64,000 nt of DNA from Brevundimonas sp. Lineage in GTDB: Bacteria; Pseudomonadota; Alphaproteobacteria; Caulobacterales; Caulobacteraceae. The position numbers were made by a program, and so were the translations under genes. Each line of letters begins with the position of its first letter. The stretch's first letter is position 1. The stretch covers positions 1 through 64,000 of the forward strand of contig NZ_JAQSDY010000028.1 of assembly GCF_029946145.1 (NCBI RefSeq), given 5' to 3'. Below, piece by piece: positions 17,135 through 26,398 of the stretch. Below the pieces are notes generated by a model. The model did no database searches. It was not told where the DNA came from and saw only the letters and a list, made by a program, of their open reading frames with translations.

Positions 17135-17160
17135 GCCGCTTTGCGTTAGCGCAAAGCGGC
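17135..17160. promoter_or_regulatory. Perfect palindrome with Crp/Fnr-type core in the cco promoter
   Basis: An 11-bp perfect inverted repeat, GCCGCTTTGCG and CGCAAAGCGGC, around TTAG. Its core TTGCGTTAGCGCAA (17141-17154) is the best TTG-N8-CAA site in the window. It lies 56 bp before ccoN and 46 bp before the divergent small membrane protein gene, placed to control both by FixK or its paralogue. Confidence 0.72.
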
Positions 17161-17209
17161 GGACGGCGAGTCGGGGCACGCAGGGGCCTCTCTCACCGGG
17201 GCCAGCCGA

Positions 17210-18871
17210 ATGCCGACAATCGTCTCACAGGATACCGATACGCCAGGCGATGTGATCGCCCTGTACCTGTTCGTGGGCGTTGCGGCGGTGGTTGCCCTGC
17301 TGGCGACCGCCTTCACCGACGACGCGGCCTTCCGCTTCCACGGCTATTTCCTGATGGCGGCTTCGGTCCTGGCCCTGGCCGCCATGACGATCGGCGTGGC
17401 CAACGGCCGTTTCCACTCGGACCCGAGCCGGTACGAGGACGGCGTCATCCGCGCCGGCGTGATCGCCACCATGTTCTGGGGCGTCATCGGCATGACGGTC
17501 GGCGTCTTCATCGCCGCCCAGCTTTCCTGGCCGGACATCTTCTATTTCCCGGAGCACGGCTGGCTCAACTTCGGCCGGCTGCGGCCTCTGCACACCTCGG
17601 GCGTGATCTTCGCCTTCGGCGGCAACGCCCTGATCTGCACCTCCTTCTGGGTCGTGCAGCGCACCTGCAAGGCGCGACTGGCCGGCGGAGTCTGGCCGTG
17701 GTTCGTGTTCTGGGGCTACCAGCTGTTCATCGTTCTGGCGGCCACGGGCTATGTCTCCGGCATCACCCAGTCGCGCGAATACGCCGAGCCCGAATGGTAC
17801 GTCGATATCTGGCTGACCATCGTCTGGGTCGCCTATCTGCTGGTCTTCCTGGGCACCATCTGGAAGCGCAAGGAACCCCACATCTACGTGGCCAACTGGT
17901 TCTACCTGGCCTTCATCGTCACCGTCGCCCTGCTGCATCTGGTCAACAATGCCGCGGTGCCGGTGGGGCTGCTGGAAGCGCGCAGCTATTCGGCCTTCGG
18001 CGGGGTCCAGGACGCCCTCGTGCAGTGGTGGTACGGCCACAACGCCGTCGGCTTCTTCCTGACCGCCGGCTTCCTGGCGATGATGTACTATTTCGTGCCC
18101 AAGCGGGTCGAACGGCCGGTCTATTCCTACCGCCTGTCGATCGTCCACTTCTGGTCGCTGATCTTCATCTACATCTGGGCTGGCCCGCACCACCTGCACT
18201 ACACGGCCCTGCCGCAGTGGGCGCAGACGCTGGGCATGACCTTCTCGATCATGCTGTGGATGCCGTCATGGGGCGGGATGATCAACGGCCTGATGACCCT
18301 GTCGGGGGCGTGGGACAAGCTGCGCACCGACCCGGTGGTCCGCATGATGGTCGTGGCCATCGCCTTCTACGGCATGTCGACCTTCGAGGGGCCGCTGATG
18401 TCCATCCGCACGGTCAACGCCCTGTCGCACTACACCGACTGGACCATCGGCCACGTCCACTCCGGCGCCCTTGGCTGGGTCGGCTTCATCAGCTTCGGCG
18501 CGATCTACTGCATGGTTCCGTGGCTGTGGAAGAAGGACCGGCTGTACTCGAACGCCCTGGTCGAGTGGCATTTCTGGATCGCGACCACCGGCATCGTTCT
18601 CTACATCACCGCGATGTGGGTCTCCGGCATCATGGAGGGCCTGATGTGGCGCGAATACACGCCCGACGGCTTCCTCGCGAACAGCTTCATCGAGACCGTG
18701 TCGGCCAAGCATATCCAGAACGTCATCCGCACCGTCGGCGGTCTGATGTTCCTGAGCGGTACGCTCATCATGTCCTACAATCTGTGGCGAACGATCCGCA
18801 TGCCGTCCTCGCGCACCGCCGCGAACGTGCCGGCGACGACGATCGAGCCGCAACTCCTGCCGGCCGAGTGA
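17210..18871 (+). CDS. ccoN: cbb3-type cytochrome c oxidase subunit I
   Basis: The catalytic subunit of the high-affinity cbb3 oxidase, 553 residues with 12 or more TM segments. Characteristic segments are [25 protein letters not shown] (low-spin haem b His), [26 protein letters not shown] (CuB/active site), [17 protein letters not shown] (two adjacent His) and [23 protein letters not shown] (haem b and b3 ligands). It reduces oxygen at nanomolar concentrations. It is the first gene of ccoNOQP and lies 56 bp after the palindromic site. Confidence 0.97.
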   Translation: MPTIVSQDTDTPGDVIALYLFVGVAAVVALLATAFTDDAAFRFHGYFLMAASVLALAAMTIGVANGRFHSDPSRYEDGVIRAGVIATMFWGVIGMTVGVFIAAQLSWPDIFYFPEHGWLNFGRLRPLHTSGVIFAFGGNALICTSFWVVQRTCKARLAGGVWPWFVFWGYQLFIVLAATGYVSGITQSREYAEPEWYVDIWLTIVWVAYLLVFLGTIWKRKEPHIYVANWFYLAFIVTVALLHLVNNAAVPVGLLEARSYSAFGGVQDALVQWWYGHNAVGFFLTAGFLAMMYYFVPKRVERPVYSYRLSIVHFWSLIFIYIWAGPHHLHYTALPQWAQTLGMTFSIMLWMPSWGGMINGLMTLSGAWDKLRTDPVVRMMVVAIAFYGMSTFEGPLMSIRTVNALSHYTDWTIGHVHSGALGWVGFISFGAIYCMVPWLWKKDRLYSNALVEWHFWIATTGIVLYITAMWVSGIMEGLMWREYTPDGFLANSFIETVSAKHIQNVIRTVGGLMFLSGTLIMSYNLWRTIRMPSSRTAANVPATTIEPQLLPAE

Positions 18872-18881
18872 GGATCGCACC

Positions 18882-19619
18882 ATGTGGAAGAAGCACGCGA
18901 AATTTGAACGTCACTCGCTCTGGCTGGTCATCGGCATCACCATCGTCGTCTCGATCGGCGGCATCGTCGAGATCGCCCCGCTGTTCTGGGTCGAGAGCAC
19001 GATCGAGGAGGTCGAGGGCGTCCGTCCCTACACCCCGCTCGAACTGGCCGGCCGCGACATCTACATCGGCGAGGGCTGCTACAGCTGCCACTCGCAGATG
19101 ATCCGGCCGCTGCGCGACGAGGTCGAACGCTACGGCCACTACAGCCTCGCGGCCGAGAGCATGTACGATCACCCGTTCCAGTGGGGCTCGAAGCGCACCG
19201 GGCCGGATCTGGCGCGGGTGGGCGGCAAGTATTCGAACGAGTGGCACCAGGAGCACCTGACTGACCCGCGCGCCGTGGTGCCGGAGTCCAACATGCCGCC
19301 TTACCGGTTCCTGGCCGACCAGGACCTGGACCAGCACGCCATTCGGGCGAAGCTGAGGGCCATGCTGGCCGTCGGCGTTCCCTACACAGCCGACCAGATC
19401 GAGAACGCCGAGGCGGACCTGAACGCCCAGGTCGATCCCTTCGCCAGCGAGACATCGGACCTGCGGAGCCGCTACGGGCCCAAGATCATCCAGGGTGATT
19501 TTGACGGCAATCCGGCGCGCCTGACCAGGATGGACGCCCTGATCGCCTATCTGCAGCAACTCGGCGCCCAGGTCGATTTCCGGACCTACCAGGCCGAAGA
19601 TCCGGACAATATGCGATGA
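18882..19619 (+). CDS. ccoO: cbb3-type cytochrome c oxidase subunit II (mono-haem c)
   Basis: A 245-residue membrane-anchored cytochrome c. One N-terminal TM (about 13-32) is followed by the haem site C66-YS-C69-H70 and the conserved [23 protein letters not shown]. The methionine ligand lies in ESNMPPY. It passes electrons from CcoP to CcoN. It starts 10 bp after ccoN and overlaps ccoQ by 4 bp. Confidence 0.97.
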   Translation: MWKKHAKFERHSLWLVIGITIVVSIGGIVEIAPLFWVESTIEEVEGVRPYTPLELAGRDIYIGEGCYSCHSQMIRPLRDEVERYGHYSLAAESMYDHPFQWGSKRTGPDLARVGGKYSNEWHQEHLTDPRAVVPESNMPPYRFLADQDLDQHAIRAKLRAMLAVGVPYTADQIENAEADLNAQVDPFASETSDLRSRYGPKIIQGDFDGNPARLTRMDALIAYLQQLGAQVDFRTYQAEDPDNMR

Positions 19620-19789
19620 GCGGGCTCGACTACGAAACCGTGGCGCGGTTCGCCCAGCAGGGCGGCACCCTCTATTTCGGCGCCGTCTTCATCGCCGGGC
19701 TGGTCTACGCCCTGTGGCCGAAGCACGGCGAGACCTTCCGCCGCCTTTCCCACCTGCCGCTCGAGAAGGACGAGGACGACCATGTCTGA
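19616..19789 (+). CDS. ccoQ: cbb3-type cytochrome c oxidase small subunit CcoQ
   Basis: A 57-residue one-TM protein. It begins [19 protein letters not shown], has the TM segment [16 protein letters not shown] and ends in a charged tail [12 protein letters not shown], the standard CcoQ layout. It stabilises the oxidase complex. The ATG overlaps the ccoO stop (ATGA), and its stop lies within the first codons of ccoP (8 bp overlap). Confidence 0.92.
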   Translation: MSGLDYETVARFAQQGGTLYFGAVFIAGLVYALWPKHGETFRRLSHLPLEKDEDDHV

Positions 19790-20681
19790 ACGCGAGCGCG
19801 ACGAACATTCCGGCGTCGAGACGACCGGGCACGAGTGGGACGGTATCAGGGAGCTGGACAATCCGCTGCCGCGCTGGTGGCTGTGGGTCTTCTACGGCTG
19901 CATCGTCGTGGCCATCGTCTACTGGGTGCTGATGCCTGCGTGGCCCGGCCTGAAAGGCTATACGCCCGGCGTGCTGAAACAGTCCGACCGCGCCGACGTG
20001 GTCGAGCAGCTGGCCGCCCTTCAGACGCAGCGCGGCCGCGGCGAGACCCTGCTCATGTCGGCGTCGCTGGACCAGATCGAGGCGGATCCGGACCTGCAGG
20101 CCCATGCCCTTGCGGTCGGCCAATCGGTCTTCGGCGACAACTGCGCCAGCTGTCACGGCGTGGGCGGAGGCGGCGCCAAGGGCTATCCCAACCTGCGCGA
20201 CGACGTCTGGCTGTGGGGCGGCTCGCTGGCCGAGATTGAACACACGATCCGCGTCGGCGTCCGGTCGGCTCACCCGGAGACGCGGACATCGCAAATGCCG
20301 GCGTTCGGACGCGACGGCATGCTCAACGCCGGTCAGGTCTCCGACCTGACTGAGTATGTCGTGGCGCTGTCCGGCCGCCAGGCGGACGCCACAGCCGTCG
20401 GCCGCGCACGGCAGCTTTATGCCGACAACTGCGCGGCCTGCCATACGCCGACGGGCGTGGGCGACCGCTTGCTGGGAGCCCCCAATCTGACCGACCGTGA
20501 ATGGCTGTTCGGCTCGGATCGAGCCTCCATCCAGGCCCAGATCCACAATGGGCGCAACGGGGTCATGCCAACCTGGGAGGGCCGCTTCTCGCCTGCGGTG
20601 ATCAAGGCCCTGGCCGTCTATGTCCACGTCAACGCCGGCGGCGGCGAGGCCTCCGGCGCGAGTGAAGTCGCCGCGCCATGA
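19782..20681 (+). CDS. ccoP: cbb3-type cytochrome c oxidase subunit III (di-haem c)
   Basis: A 299-residue di-haem cytochrome. The short N-terminal arm has HEWDGIRELDNPLPRWWLW, typical of CcoP, then a TM (about 34-52). Two c-type haem sites follow, C121-ASC-H125 and C217-AAC-H221, with methionine ligands in SQMPAF and GVMPTW. It takes electrons from periplasmic carriers. It overlaps ccoQ and ccoG, so translation along the operon is coupled. Confidence 0.97.
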   Translation: MSERERDEHSGVETTGHEWDGIRELDNPLPRWWLWVFYGCIVVAIVYWVLMPAWPGLKGYTPGVLKQSDRADVVEQLAALQTQRGRGETLLMSASLDQIEADPDLQAHALAVGQSVFGDNCASCHGVGGGGAKGYPNLRDDVWLWGGSLAEIEHTIRVGVRSAHPETRTSQMPAFGRDGMLNAGQVSDLTEYVVALSGRQADATAVGRARQLYADNCAACHTPTGVGDRLLGAPNLTDREWLFGSDRASIQAQIHNGRNGVMPTWEGRFSPAVIKALAVYVHVNAGGGEASGASEVAAP

Positions 20682-22168
20682 CCATCATCATCGACCGGAC
20701 CCGTGAGCGGCCGGCGACGGCGGGTCCGGTCTCGGTCGCCGAGCGTCAACGCGAGAAGGCGCGGCCCAAGGGTCTGTATCAGGCGCGCGTCCCGATCTAT
20801 CCCAAGCTGGTTCACGGTCGGTGGCGTTGGCTCAAATGGGCGCTGCTGATCGTCATGCTGGCGATCTACTACATCACGCCCTGGATCCGCTGGGACCGTC
20901 CCGGCGCCCTGCCGGACCAGGCGGTGCTGGTCGATTTCGACGGCGGGCGCTTCTACTTCTTCATGATCCAGCTATGGCCGCAGGAGGTGTATTTCATCAC
21001 CGGGCTGCTGGTGGCCGCGGCCCTGGCCCTGTTTCTCGTCACCGCCCTGTTCGGGCGGCTGTGGTGCGGCTACGCCTGCCCGCAGACGGTCTGGACCGAC
21101 CTCTACATCTACATCGAGCGGATGTTCGAGGGCGACCGCAACGCCCGCATGCGCCTTGACGCGGCCCCGACGTCCTTCAACAAGCTGTGGCGCAAGGCCG
21201 GCAAGCACGCCGTGTGGATCGGCGTCGCCTTCGGCACCGGCGGGGCGTGGATCTTCTATTTCCACGACGCGCCCGACCTGATCCGCACCTTCTGGGTCGG
21301 GACCGCGCCAATGACGGCCTATGTCTCGTGCGCCATCCTGACCTTCACCACCTACATTTTCGCCGGCCATATGCGCGAGCAGGTCTGCACCTACATGTGC
21401 CCATGGCCGCGCATCCAGGGGGCCATGCTCGACGACCAGTCGTTCCAGGTCACCTACCGCTACGACCGCGGCGAGCCTCGCGGCCCGCACAAGAAGGCCG
21501 AGCCCTGGGAGGGTCGTGGCGACTGCATCGACTGCAACCAGTGCGTCGTGGTCTGCCCCATGGGCATCGACATCCGTGACGGAGCGCAGCTGGAGTGCAT
21601 CAACTGCGGACTGTGCATCGACGCCTGCAACGAGGTCATGGACAAGGTCGGACGGCCTCGTGGCCTGATCGCCTATGATACCGACGCGGCGGTCGCGGCC
21701 CGGAGCTGCGGCCAGAAGCCGGAGCATCGTCTGATCCGGCCGCGCACCCTCTACTACGGCGTGGCGCTGATGCTCGTTGGGGGCCTGATGATCTGGGGCT
21801 TCAACACCCGCGAGCAGCTGGGCGTCCACGCCCTGCGGGACCGCAACCCGGCCTATGTCCGGCTGCATGACGGCGCGGTCCGCAATGGGTACACGCTGAA
21901 GATCGCCAATCACGGCTTCGAAACCACCACGGTGGAGATCAGCTACGCCGGCGTTCCGGGAGCGGCGCTGAGAATTCCGGGCCAACCGGGCGCCGATCCG
22001 CTGCGCGTCGATGTGGAGCCGAACCGCGTCACCCCGCTGCGCATCTTCGTCACCGCCCCGGCCGATCAGGTCGGCGAAGGCAGCCGGGACGCCGCCTTCG
22101 AGATTCGCTCGGGCGGGAAGACGAAGATCGTCCCCACCGCCTTCGAATACGGGAGCCAGCCGCAATGA
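20678..22168 (+). CDS. ccoG: Cytochrome c oxidase accessory protein CcoG (FixG)
   Basis: A 496-residue membrane iron-sulfur protein needed for cbb3 maturation; in studied bacteria CcoG reduces Cu(II) for delivery to the oxidase. It has several TM segments in the first 220 residues (LWCGYACPQTVWTDLY is a family motif), two ferredoxin-like clusters, CIDCNQCVVVCPMG and CINCGLCIDACN, and a C-terminal immunoglobulin-like periplasmic domain (about 390-490). It overlaps ccoP and ccoH by 4 bp each. Confidence 0.95.
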   Translation: MTIIIDRTRERPATAGPVSVAERQREKARPKGLYQARVPIYPKLVHGRWRWLKWALLIVMLAIYYITPWIRWDRPGALPDQAVLVDFDGGRFYFFMIQLWPQEVYFITGLLVAAALALFLVTALFGRLWCGYACPQTVWTDLYIYIERMFEGDRNARMRLDAAPTSFNKLWRKAGKHAVWIGVAFGTGGAWIFYFHDAPDLIRTFWVGTAPMTAYVSCAILTFTTYIFAGHMREQVCTYMCPWPRIQGAMLDDQSFQVTYRYDRGEPRGPHKKAEPWEGRGDCIDCNQCVVVCPMGIDIRDGAQLECINCGLCIDACNEVMDKVGRPRGLIAYDTDAAVAARSCGQKPEHRLIRPRTLYYGVALMLVGGLMIWGFNTREQLGVHALRDRNPAYVRLHDGAVRNGYTLKIANHGFETTTVEISYAGVPGAALRIPGQPGADPLRVDVEPNRVTPLRIFVTAPADQVGEGSRDAAFEIRSGGKTKIVPTAFEYGSQPQ

Positions 22169-22653
22169 CCGCTCCGACCCGGTCGCCGAAGCCGCCGTTC
22201 GTCGTCAAGGGATGGCACGTCGCCGCGGGCGTCGTGGCCTTCTTCGCCCTGGTGGTCGGCGTCGACGCCGGCTTCCTGGTGATGGCCTACCGCACCCATC
22301 CCGGTCAGGTCGCGCCTCGACCCTATGAGGCGGGGCTGATCTACAACGCCGAACTGGAGCGGCTCCGCGTCCAGGAGGCGCTGGGCTGGAGGGCCGGGGC
22401 GGAGGCCCGTCCGAACGGCCTGGACGTGCTGATGCGGGACCGCGACGGACGTCCGCTCACCGGCCTCAAGGTGTCCGCCGCGCTCCAGCGCCCCGCGACC
22501 GAACAGGGGCGCGCCGAGGTCGTCCTCAGGGAAGAGGCGCCGGGCCAGTATGGCGCCGACCGCGTCCTCTCCGGCGCCTGGGACGCCCGGATCGAGGCGG
22601 TGGATGGCGCGGGTCGAACCTTCATCGCCGAGCGGAGGCTGACGTGGCCCTGA
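22165..22653 (+). CDS. ccoH: cbb3 oxidase assembly protein CcoH (FixH)
   Basis: A 162-residue protein with one N-terminal TM (about 15-38, WHVAAGVVAFFALVVGVDAG) and a periplasmic beta-rich FixH domain (YNAELERLRVQEALGWRAG, then LTGLKVSAALQRP). It assists assembly of the cbb3 complex with CcoG, CcoI and CcoS. It overlaps ccoG by 4 bp and the GTG start of ccoI by 10 bp. Confidence 0.9.
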   Translation: MTAPTRSPKPPFVVKGWHVAAGVVAFFALVVGVDAGFLVMAYRTHPGQVAPRPYEAGLIYNAELERLRVQEALGWRAGAEARPNGLDVLMRDRDGRPLTGLKVSAALQRPATEQGRAEVVLREEAPGQYGADRVLSGAWDARIEAVDGAGRTFIAERRLTWP

Positions 22654-24818
22654 CCTTCGAGGCGGCGACCGCGCCCGATATGTCGGCCTTCCTGCGCCGG
22701 CAGGAGGACGGCCGCGCCCGCCTCGACCTGCTGGTGACGGGCGCGCGTTGCGCCGGGTGCATCTCGAAGATCGAGCGCGAGGTGTCGCGTCTGCCGGGAG
22801 TCGACTCGGTCCGTCTGAACCTGTCGACCGGACGTCTCGCCATCGGTCTGGCCAGCGCCAGTGTCGATCCGGGGCGGATCATTTCGGCCCTGGACCGTCT
22901 CGGCTATCCGGCCACGCCGTTCGACCCCGGCGCCGCCATGGTCCAGCGCGACCGCGAGGGACGCCGGCTGATCCTCGCCCTGGCCGTGGCGGGCTTCGGC
23001 GCGATGAACGCCATGATGTTCTCGGTGCCGATCTGGGCCGGGCTGTTCGACCAGGAGCTGGGCCCCGCCACCCGCTCCATGATGATGTGGATGTCGGCCA
23101 TCGTCGGAGCACCCTGCGCCATCTTCGCGGGCATGCCCTTCTTCCAGTCGGCCTGGCGGTCGCTGCGCGCAGGCCGGGCCAATATGGACGTGCCGATCTC
23201 GGTGGGTGTGATCCTGACCCTGGCGATCAGCTTCTCCGAGACGATCCTGAATGGCCGGGACGCCTATTTCGACGCCGCCGTCTCCCTGCTGTTCCTGCTG
23301 CTGATCGGGCGATGGCTCGACCATGTACTGCGGGCCAGGGCGCGCAGCGCCGCCGGGGACCTGCTGGCCCTGCAGGCGCCCACCGCCTGCGTCGTCGATG
23401 TGCGCGGCCGCGAGCGGACGGTTCCGCTCGGCGACATCCAGCCGGGCGACGTTCTTCGCGTTCGACCCGGCGACCGCATTCCGGTCGACGCCATCCTCGA
23501 AGCGGGCGAGGCGCTCCTCGACAACAGCCTGCTGACGGGCGAGAGCGCCCCCGAGCGGGTCAGGCCGGGGCAACTGTGCCGCGCCGGGGCCGTCAACACC
23601 GCCGGCCTGCTGACGGTGCGCGCCAGCGCCCGGTCGGAGGACTCCACGCTCGCGGCCATCGCCCGGCTGGTCGAGGCGGGCGCCCAGTCGCGCTCGCGCT
23701 ATGTCCGGCTCGCGGACCGCGCCGCCGCCCTCTATGTGCCGGTGGTGCACGCGGCGGCGCTGGCCACCTTCGCCGGCGGCTGGGCCCTGGGTCTGGATCC
23801 CCGGGAAGCCCTGATCCGGGCGGTCGCCGTCCTGATCGTGACCTGTCCCTGCGCCCTCGGCCTGGCCGTGCCCGCCGTGCAGGTCGTGGCCTCGGCCCGA
23901 CTGTTCCGCCGGGGCGTGCTGGTCAAGTCCGGGGCCGCGCTGGAGCGGCTGGCCGAGATCGACCACGTGGTGTTCGACAAGACCGGCGTGCTGACCGAGG
24001 GCCGTCCGGCGCTGGTGGGCGCGTCGCAGGCGGTAATCGCCATGGCCGCCCCGCTGGCCCGCGCCTCCAGCCACCCGATGGCCCGCGCCGTCACCCGCGC
24101 GGCGGGGGAGGGGCCCGTGGCGACGGATGTCGTCGAACATGCCGGTCTGGGCGTGGAGGGGCTGATCGAAGGGCGACGCGCCCGCCTCGGCCGGGCGGCG
24201 TTTGTCGGCGCCTCGACCCTGCGATCCGGCGAGACGGAACTGTGGTTCGGCTTCGAGGGCGAGACAAAGGTCAGGCTGCAGTTCTCGGATGTCGTCAGGC
24301 CCGACGCCGCCGCCACGATCAGGGCGCTGAAGACCCGCGGGATCACGGTGGAGATCCTGTCCGGCGATCAGGTCGGGGCGGTCAACGCCGTGGCCGATAC
24401 GCTCGGCGTGACGGACTGGAAGGCGGGGATGCTGCCGCAGGAGAAGGCCGAGGCGATCGACCGCCTCGCCGCCGCCGGCCGCAAGGTGCTGATGGTCGGG
24501 GACGGGCTGAACGACACCGCCGCCCTGGCCCGGGCCCACGCCGCCATCGCGCCCGGCTCGGCGCTCGAGGCCAGCCAGAACGCCGCCGACCTGGTGCTGA
24601 CCCGGGACGCCCTGATGGCGGTGGTCGACGCGATCGACGTGGCCCGTTCGGCCCGCCGCCGCGCTCTGGAGAATTTCGGCTTCGCGGCCCTCTACAACCT
24701 GGTCGCCGCGCCGGCCGCCATGCTCGGCTTCGTCAATCCGTTCGTCGCCGCCCTGGCGATGTCCGGTTCGTCGCTGGTGGTCACACTCAATGCGCTGCGG
24801 GTGAGGGGCGGGCGATGA
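22644..24818 (+). CDS. ccoI: Copper-transporting P1B ATPase CcoI (FixI)
   Basis: A 724-residue P-type ATPase that exports copper for insertion in CcoN. An N-terminal metal-binding domain has C36-AG-C39, then eight TM segments with the ion motif CPCALGLAVPAVQV. Other motifs are TGES (actuator), DKTGVLTEG (phosphorylated Asp), SSHPMARAV (nucleotide site) and MVGDGLNDTAAL. The start is GTG at 22644, inside the end of ccoH. Position within ccoGHIS identifies it as CcoI rather than CopA. Confidence 0.95.
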   Translation: MALTFEAATAPDMSAFLRRQEDGRARLDLLVTGARCAGCISKIEREVSRLPGVDSVRLNLSTGRLAIGLASASVDPGRIISALDRLGYPATPFDPGAAMVQRDREGRRLILALAVAGFGAMNAMMFSVPIWAGLFDQELGPATRSMMMWMSAIVGAPCAIFAGMPFFQSAWRSLRAGRANMDVPISVGVILTLAISFSETILNGRDAYFDAAVSLLFLLLIGRWLDHVLRARARSAAGDLLALQAPTACVVDVRGRERTVPLGDIQPGDVLRVRPGDRIPVDAILEAGEALLDNSLLTGESAPERVRPGQLCRAGAVNTAGLLTVRASARSEDSTLAAIARLVEAGAQSRSRYVRLADRAAALYVPVVHAAALATFAGGWALGLDPREALIRAVAVLIVTCPCALGLAVPAVQVVASARLFRRGVLVKSGAALERLAEIDHVVFDKTGVLTEGRPALVGASQAVIAMAAPLARASSHPMARAVTRAAGEGPVATDVVEHAGLGVEGLIEGRRARLGRAAFVGASTLRSGETELWFGFEGETKVRLQFSDVVRPDAAATIRALKTRGITVEILSGDQVGAVNAVADTLGVTDWKAGMLPQEKAEAIDRLAAAGRKVLMVGDGLNDTAALARAHAAIAPGSALEASQNAADLVLTRDALMAVVDAIDVARSARRRALENFGFAALYNLVAAPAAMLGFVNPFVAALAMSGSSLVVTLNALRVRGGR

Positions 24819-24982
24819 ACATCATCTTCCTGCTGGCGCCGTTCTCGGTGCTTCTCGGCCTGGTGGCCGTGGGAGCCTTCGTCTGGACCCTGCGCTCCGG
24901 TCAGTACGACGACATCGAAGGGTCGGCGGCCCGCATCCTGATCGACGATGACGCCGGGTCGGAAGGACCCGCGCCGGATTGA
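24815..24982 (+). CDS. ccoS: cbb3 oxidase assembly protein CcoS
   Basis: A 55-residue one-TM protein (IIFLLAPFSVLLGLVAVGAFVWTL) followed by the family sequence SGQYDDIEGSAARILIDDD. It is needed for cofactor insertion in the cbb3 oxidase. The ATG overlaps the ccoI stop (ATGA). It is the last gene of the cco operon. Confidence 0.93.
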   Translation: MNIIFLLAPFSVLLGLVAVGAFVWTLRSGQYDDIEGSAARILIDDDAGSEGPAPD

Positions 24983-25112
24983 CGATTGCTTCGAACACCG
25001 GCTCAACCGGCTTGCGAAAGCGCAGTCCGGTTCCGGCGACCGGGAGACGCGGGGACTGAGGTCGTCCATGGCGTTCCTCGCCGGGATTCTGGTCGTCGAG
25101 GAGAACAATCGC

Positions 25113-25721
25113 GTGGCGGCAAAAGGCCCGATCACTGTCGACCCCGCCCAGGTCCGCGAGTTCGCGGACGCCGGGGCGTTCTACGCATGGCTCGGCGAAC
25201 ACCACGCCAGCGAGAACGAGCTCTGGATCAAGATCCACAAGGTCGCTTCGGGCCTGCCCTCCATCACGCCGAAGGAGGCGATCGACGTCGTCCTGTGCTG
25301 GGGCTGGATCGACGCCGTGCGCAAGAGCTTCGACGAGACCAGCTATCTGCAACGCTACACGCCGCGGACCAGGACCAGCATCTGGAGCCAGATCAACGTC
25401 GACAACGTCACCCGCCTGATCGCGGGGGGCCGGATGACGGAGCACGGCCTGAAAGAGGTCCAGGCGGCGAAGGCCGACGGCCGCTGGGCCCGCGCCTATG
25501 GCGGCAGCAAGGACATGGCCATCCCGGATGACCTGCAGGCCGCCATTGACGCCGAGCCGAAGGCGAAAGCCATGCTGGCCAAACTCAGCGCCCAGAACCG
25601 CTTCTCCCTGGCCTTCCGCACCCACAACATGAAGACCGAGGCCGGGCGGAAGAAGAAGATCGCCGCCTTCGTGGACATGCTGAAGCGTGGCGAGACGATC
25701 TATCCCCAGCGGAACAGCTAA
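25113..25721 (+). CDS. YdeI/OmpD-associated family protein
   Basis: A 202-residue soluble protein of the bacteriocin-protection YdeI/OmpD-associated family. Typical segments are FYAWLGEHHASENELWIKIHK, EAIDVVLCWGWIDAVRKSFDE, RYTPRTRTSIWSQIN and RWARAYGGSKDMAIPDDL. Biochemical function is not established. The GTG at 25113 is preferred because GAGGAG precedes it by 8 bases and because family members begin close to this point; an in-frame ATG lies 45 bp upstream. It is 130 bp after ccoS and immediately before the 2H phosphoesterase. Confidence 0.8.
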   Translation: MAAKGPITVDPAQVREFADAGAFYAWLGEHHASENELWIKIHKVASGLPSITPKEAIDVVLCWGWIDAVRKSFDETSYLQRYTPRTRTSIWSQINVDNVTRLIAGGRMTEHGLKEVQAAKADGRWARAYGGSKDMAIPDDLQAAIDAEPKAKAMLAKLSAQNRFSLAFRTHNMKTEAGRKKKIAAFVDMLKRGETIYPQRNS

Positions 25722-25722
25722 C

Positions 25723-26313
25723 GTGCCGGCCTCCTCCGGCGACCTGTTCGGCAATCCAGCCGCGTCCGCGCAGATCGAGCGCCTCTTCTTCGGGATCATG
25801 CTGCCGTCCGACGCGGCTGTGGCGGCCTCGGGCGTGCTGGATGACGCCCGTGGCGAAAGCGGATTGAGAGGGGCTCCCATTCGTGTGGATCGGATGCACA
25901 TCACCCTGATCCACGTCGGCGACTATGCGGGATCGCTTCCTCGAAGCGTCGTCGAGGACGCCGGAGCGGCCGCCGACGGCCTGTCCGAATCCGCTTTCGA
26001 CGTAGCCTTCGACCGCGCCGCCAGTTTCGCGGGGGCGCCGGGCAAGCATCCCTGCGTTCTGCTCGGCGACACCGGTCTGGAGGCGCTGACGGCTTTCCGC
26101 GACCGGCTCTTCAAGGCGCTCCTTCGCGCCGGCGTCCGCACCCTGTCCCGCGAGGCCTTCACGCCGCATGTGACCCTGACCTACGGCGATCGACAACTGC
26201 CCGCACGTCCGGTCGACCCCATCAGCTGGCGGGCGTCGGAGTTCCTGCTGATCCACAGCGAGGTCGGGCGTTCGACCTATCACACGCTCGGCCGCTGGTC
26301 CCTTCGCGACTGA
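25723..26313 (+). CDS. 2H phosphoesterase / 2'-5' RNA ligase-like protein (ThpR family)
   Basis: A 196-residue protein with the two catalytic His motifs of the 2H superfamily: MHITLIHVGDY and FTPHVTLTYGDR. It begins with the IERLFFGIMLPSDAA strand typical of ThpR/LigT. Such proteins hydrolyse 2',3'-cyclic phosphates in RNA-derived substrates. The start is uncertain: GTG at 25723, one base after the previous stop, or GTG at 25687 overlapping it. It is probably co-transcribed with the YdeI-like gene. Confidence 0.82.
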   Translation: MPASSGDLFGNPAASAQIERLFFGIMLPSDAAVAASGVLDDARGESGLRGAPIRVDRMHITLIHVGDYAGSLPRSVVEDAGAAADGLSESAFDVAFDRAASFAGAPGKHPCVLLGDTGLEALTAFRDRLFKALLRAGVRTLSREAFTPHVTLTYGDRQLPARPVDPISWRASEFLLIHSEVGRSTYHTLGRWSLRD

Positions 26314-26398
26314 AGGGCTCCAGCCGGTGGGAAACCGCCGCCCCAGGTCGTAGGCTGCACCCGGGAATCGCGCTGATGCGCGACGATAGGGAACGGGC

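Noticed and set aside
17135..17160. The cco palindrome read as a terminator
   Set aside because: It has no T-run on either strand, and its core matches the Crp/Fnr site pattern found upstream of four other genes.
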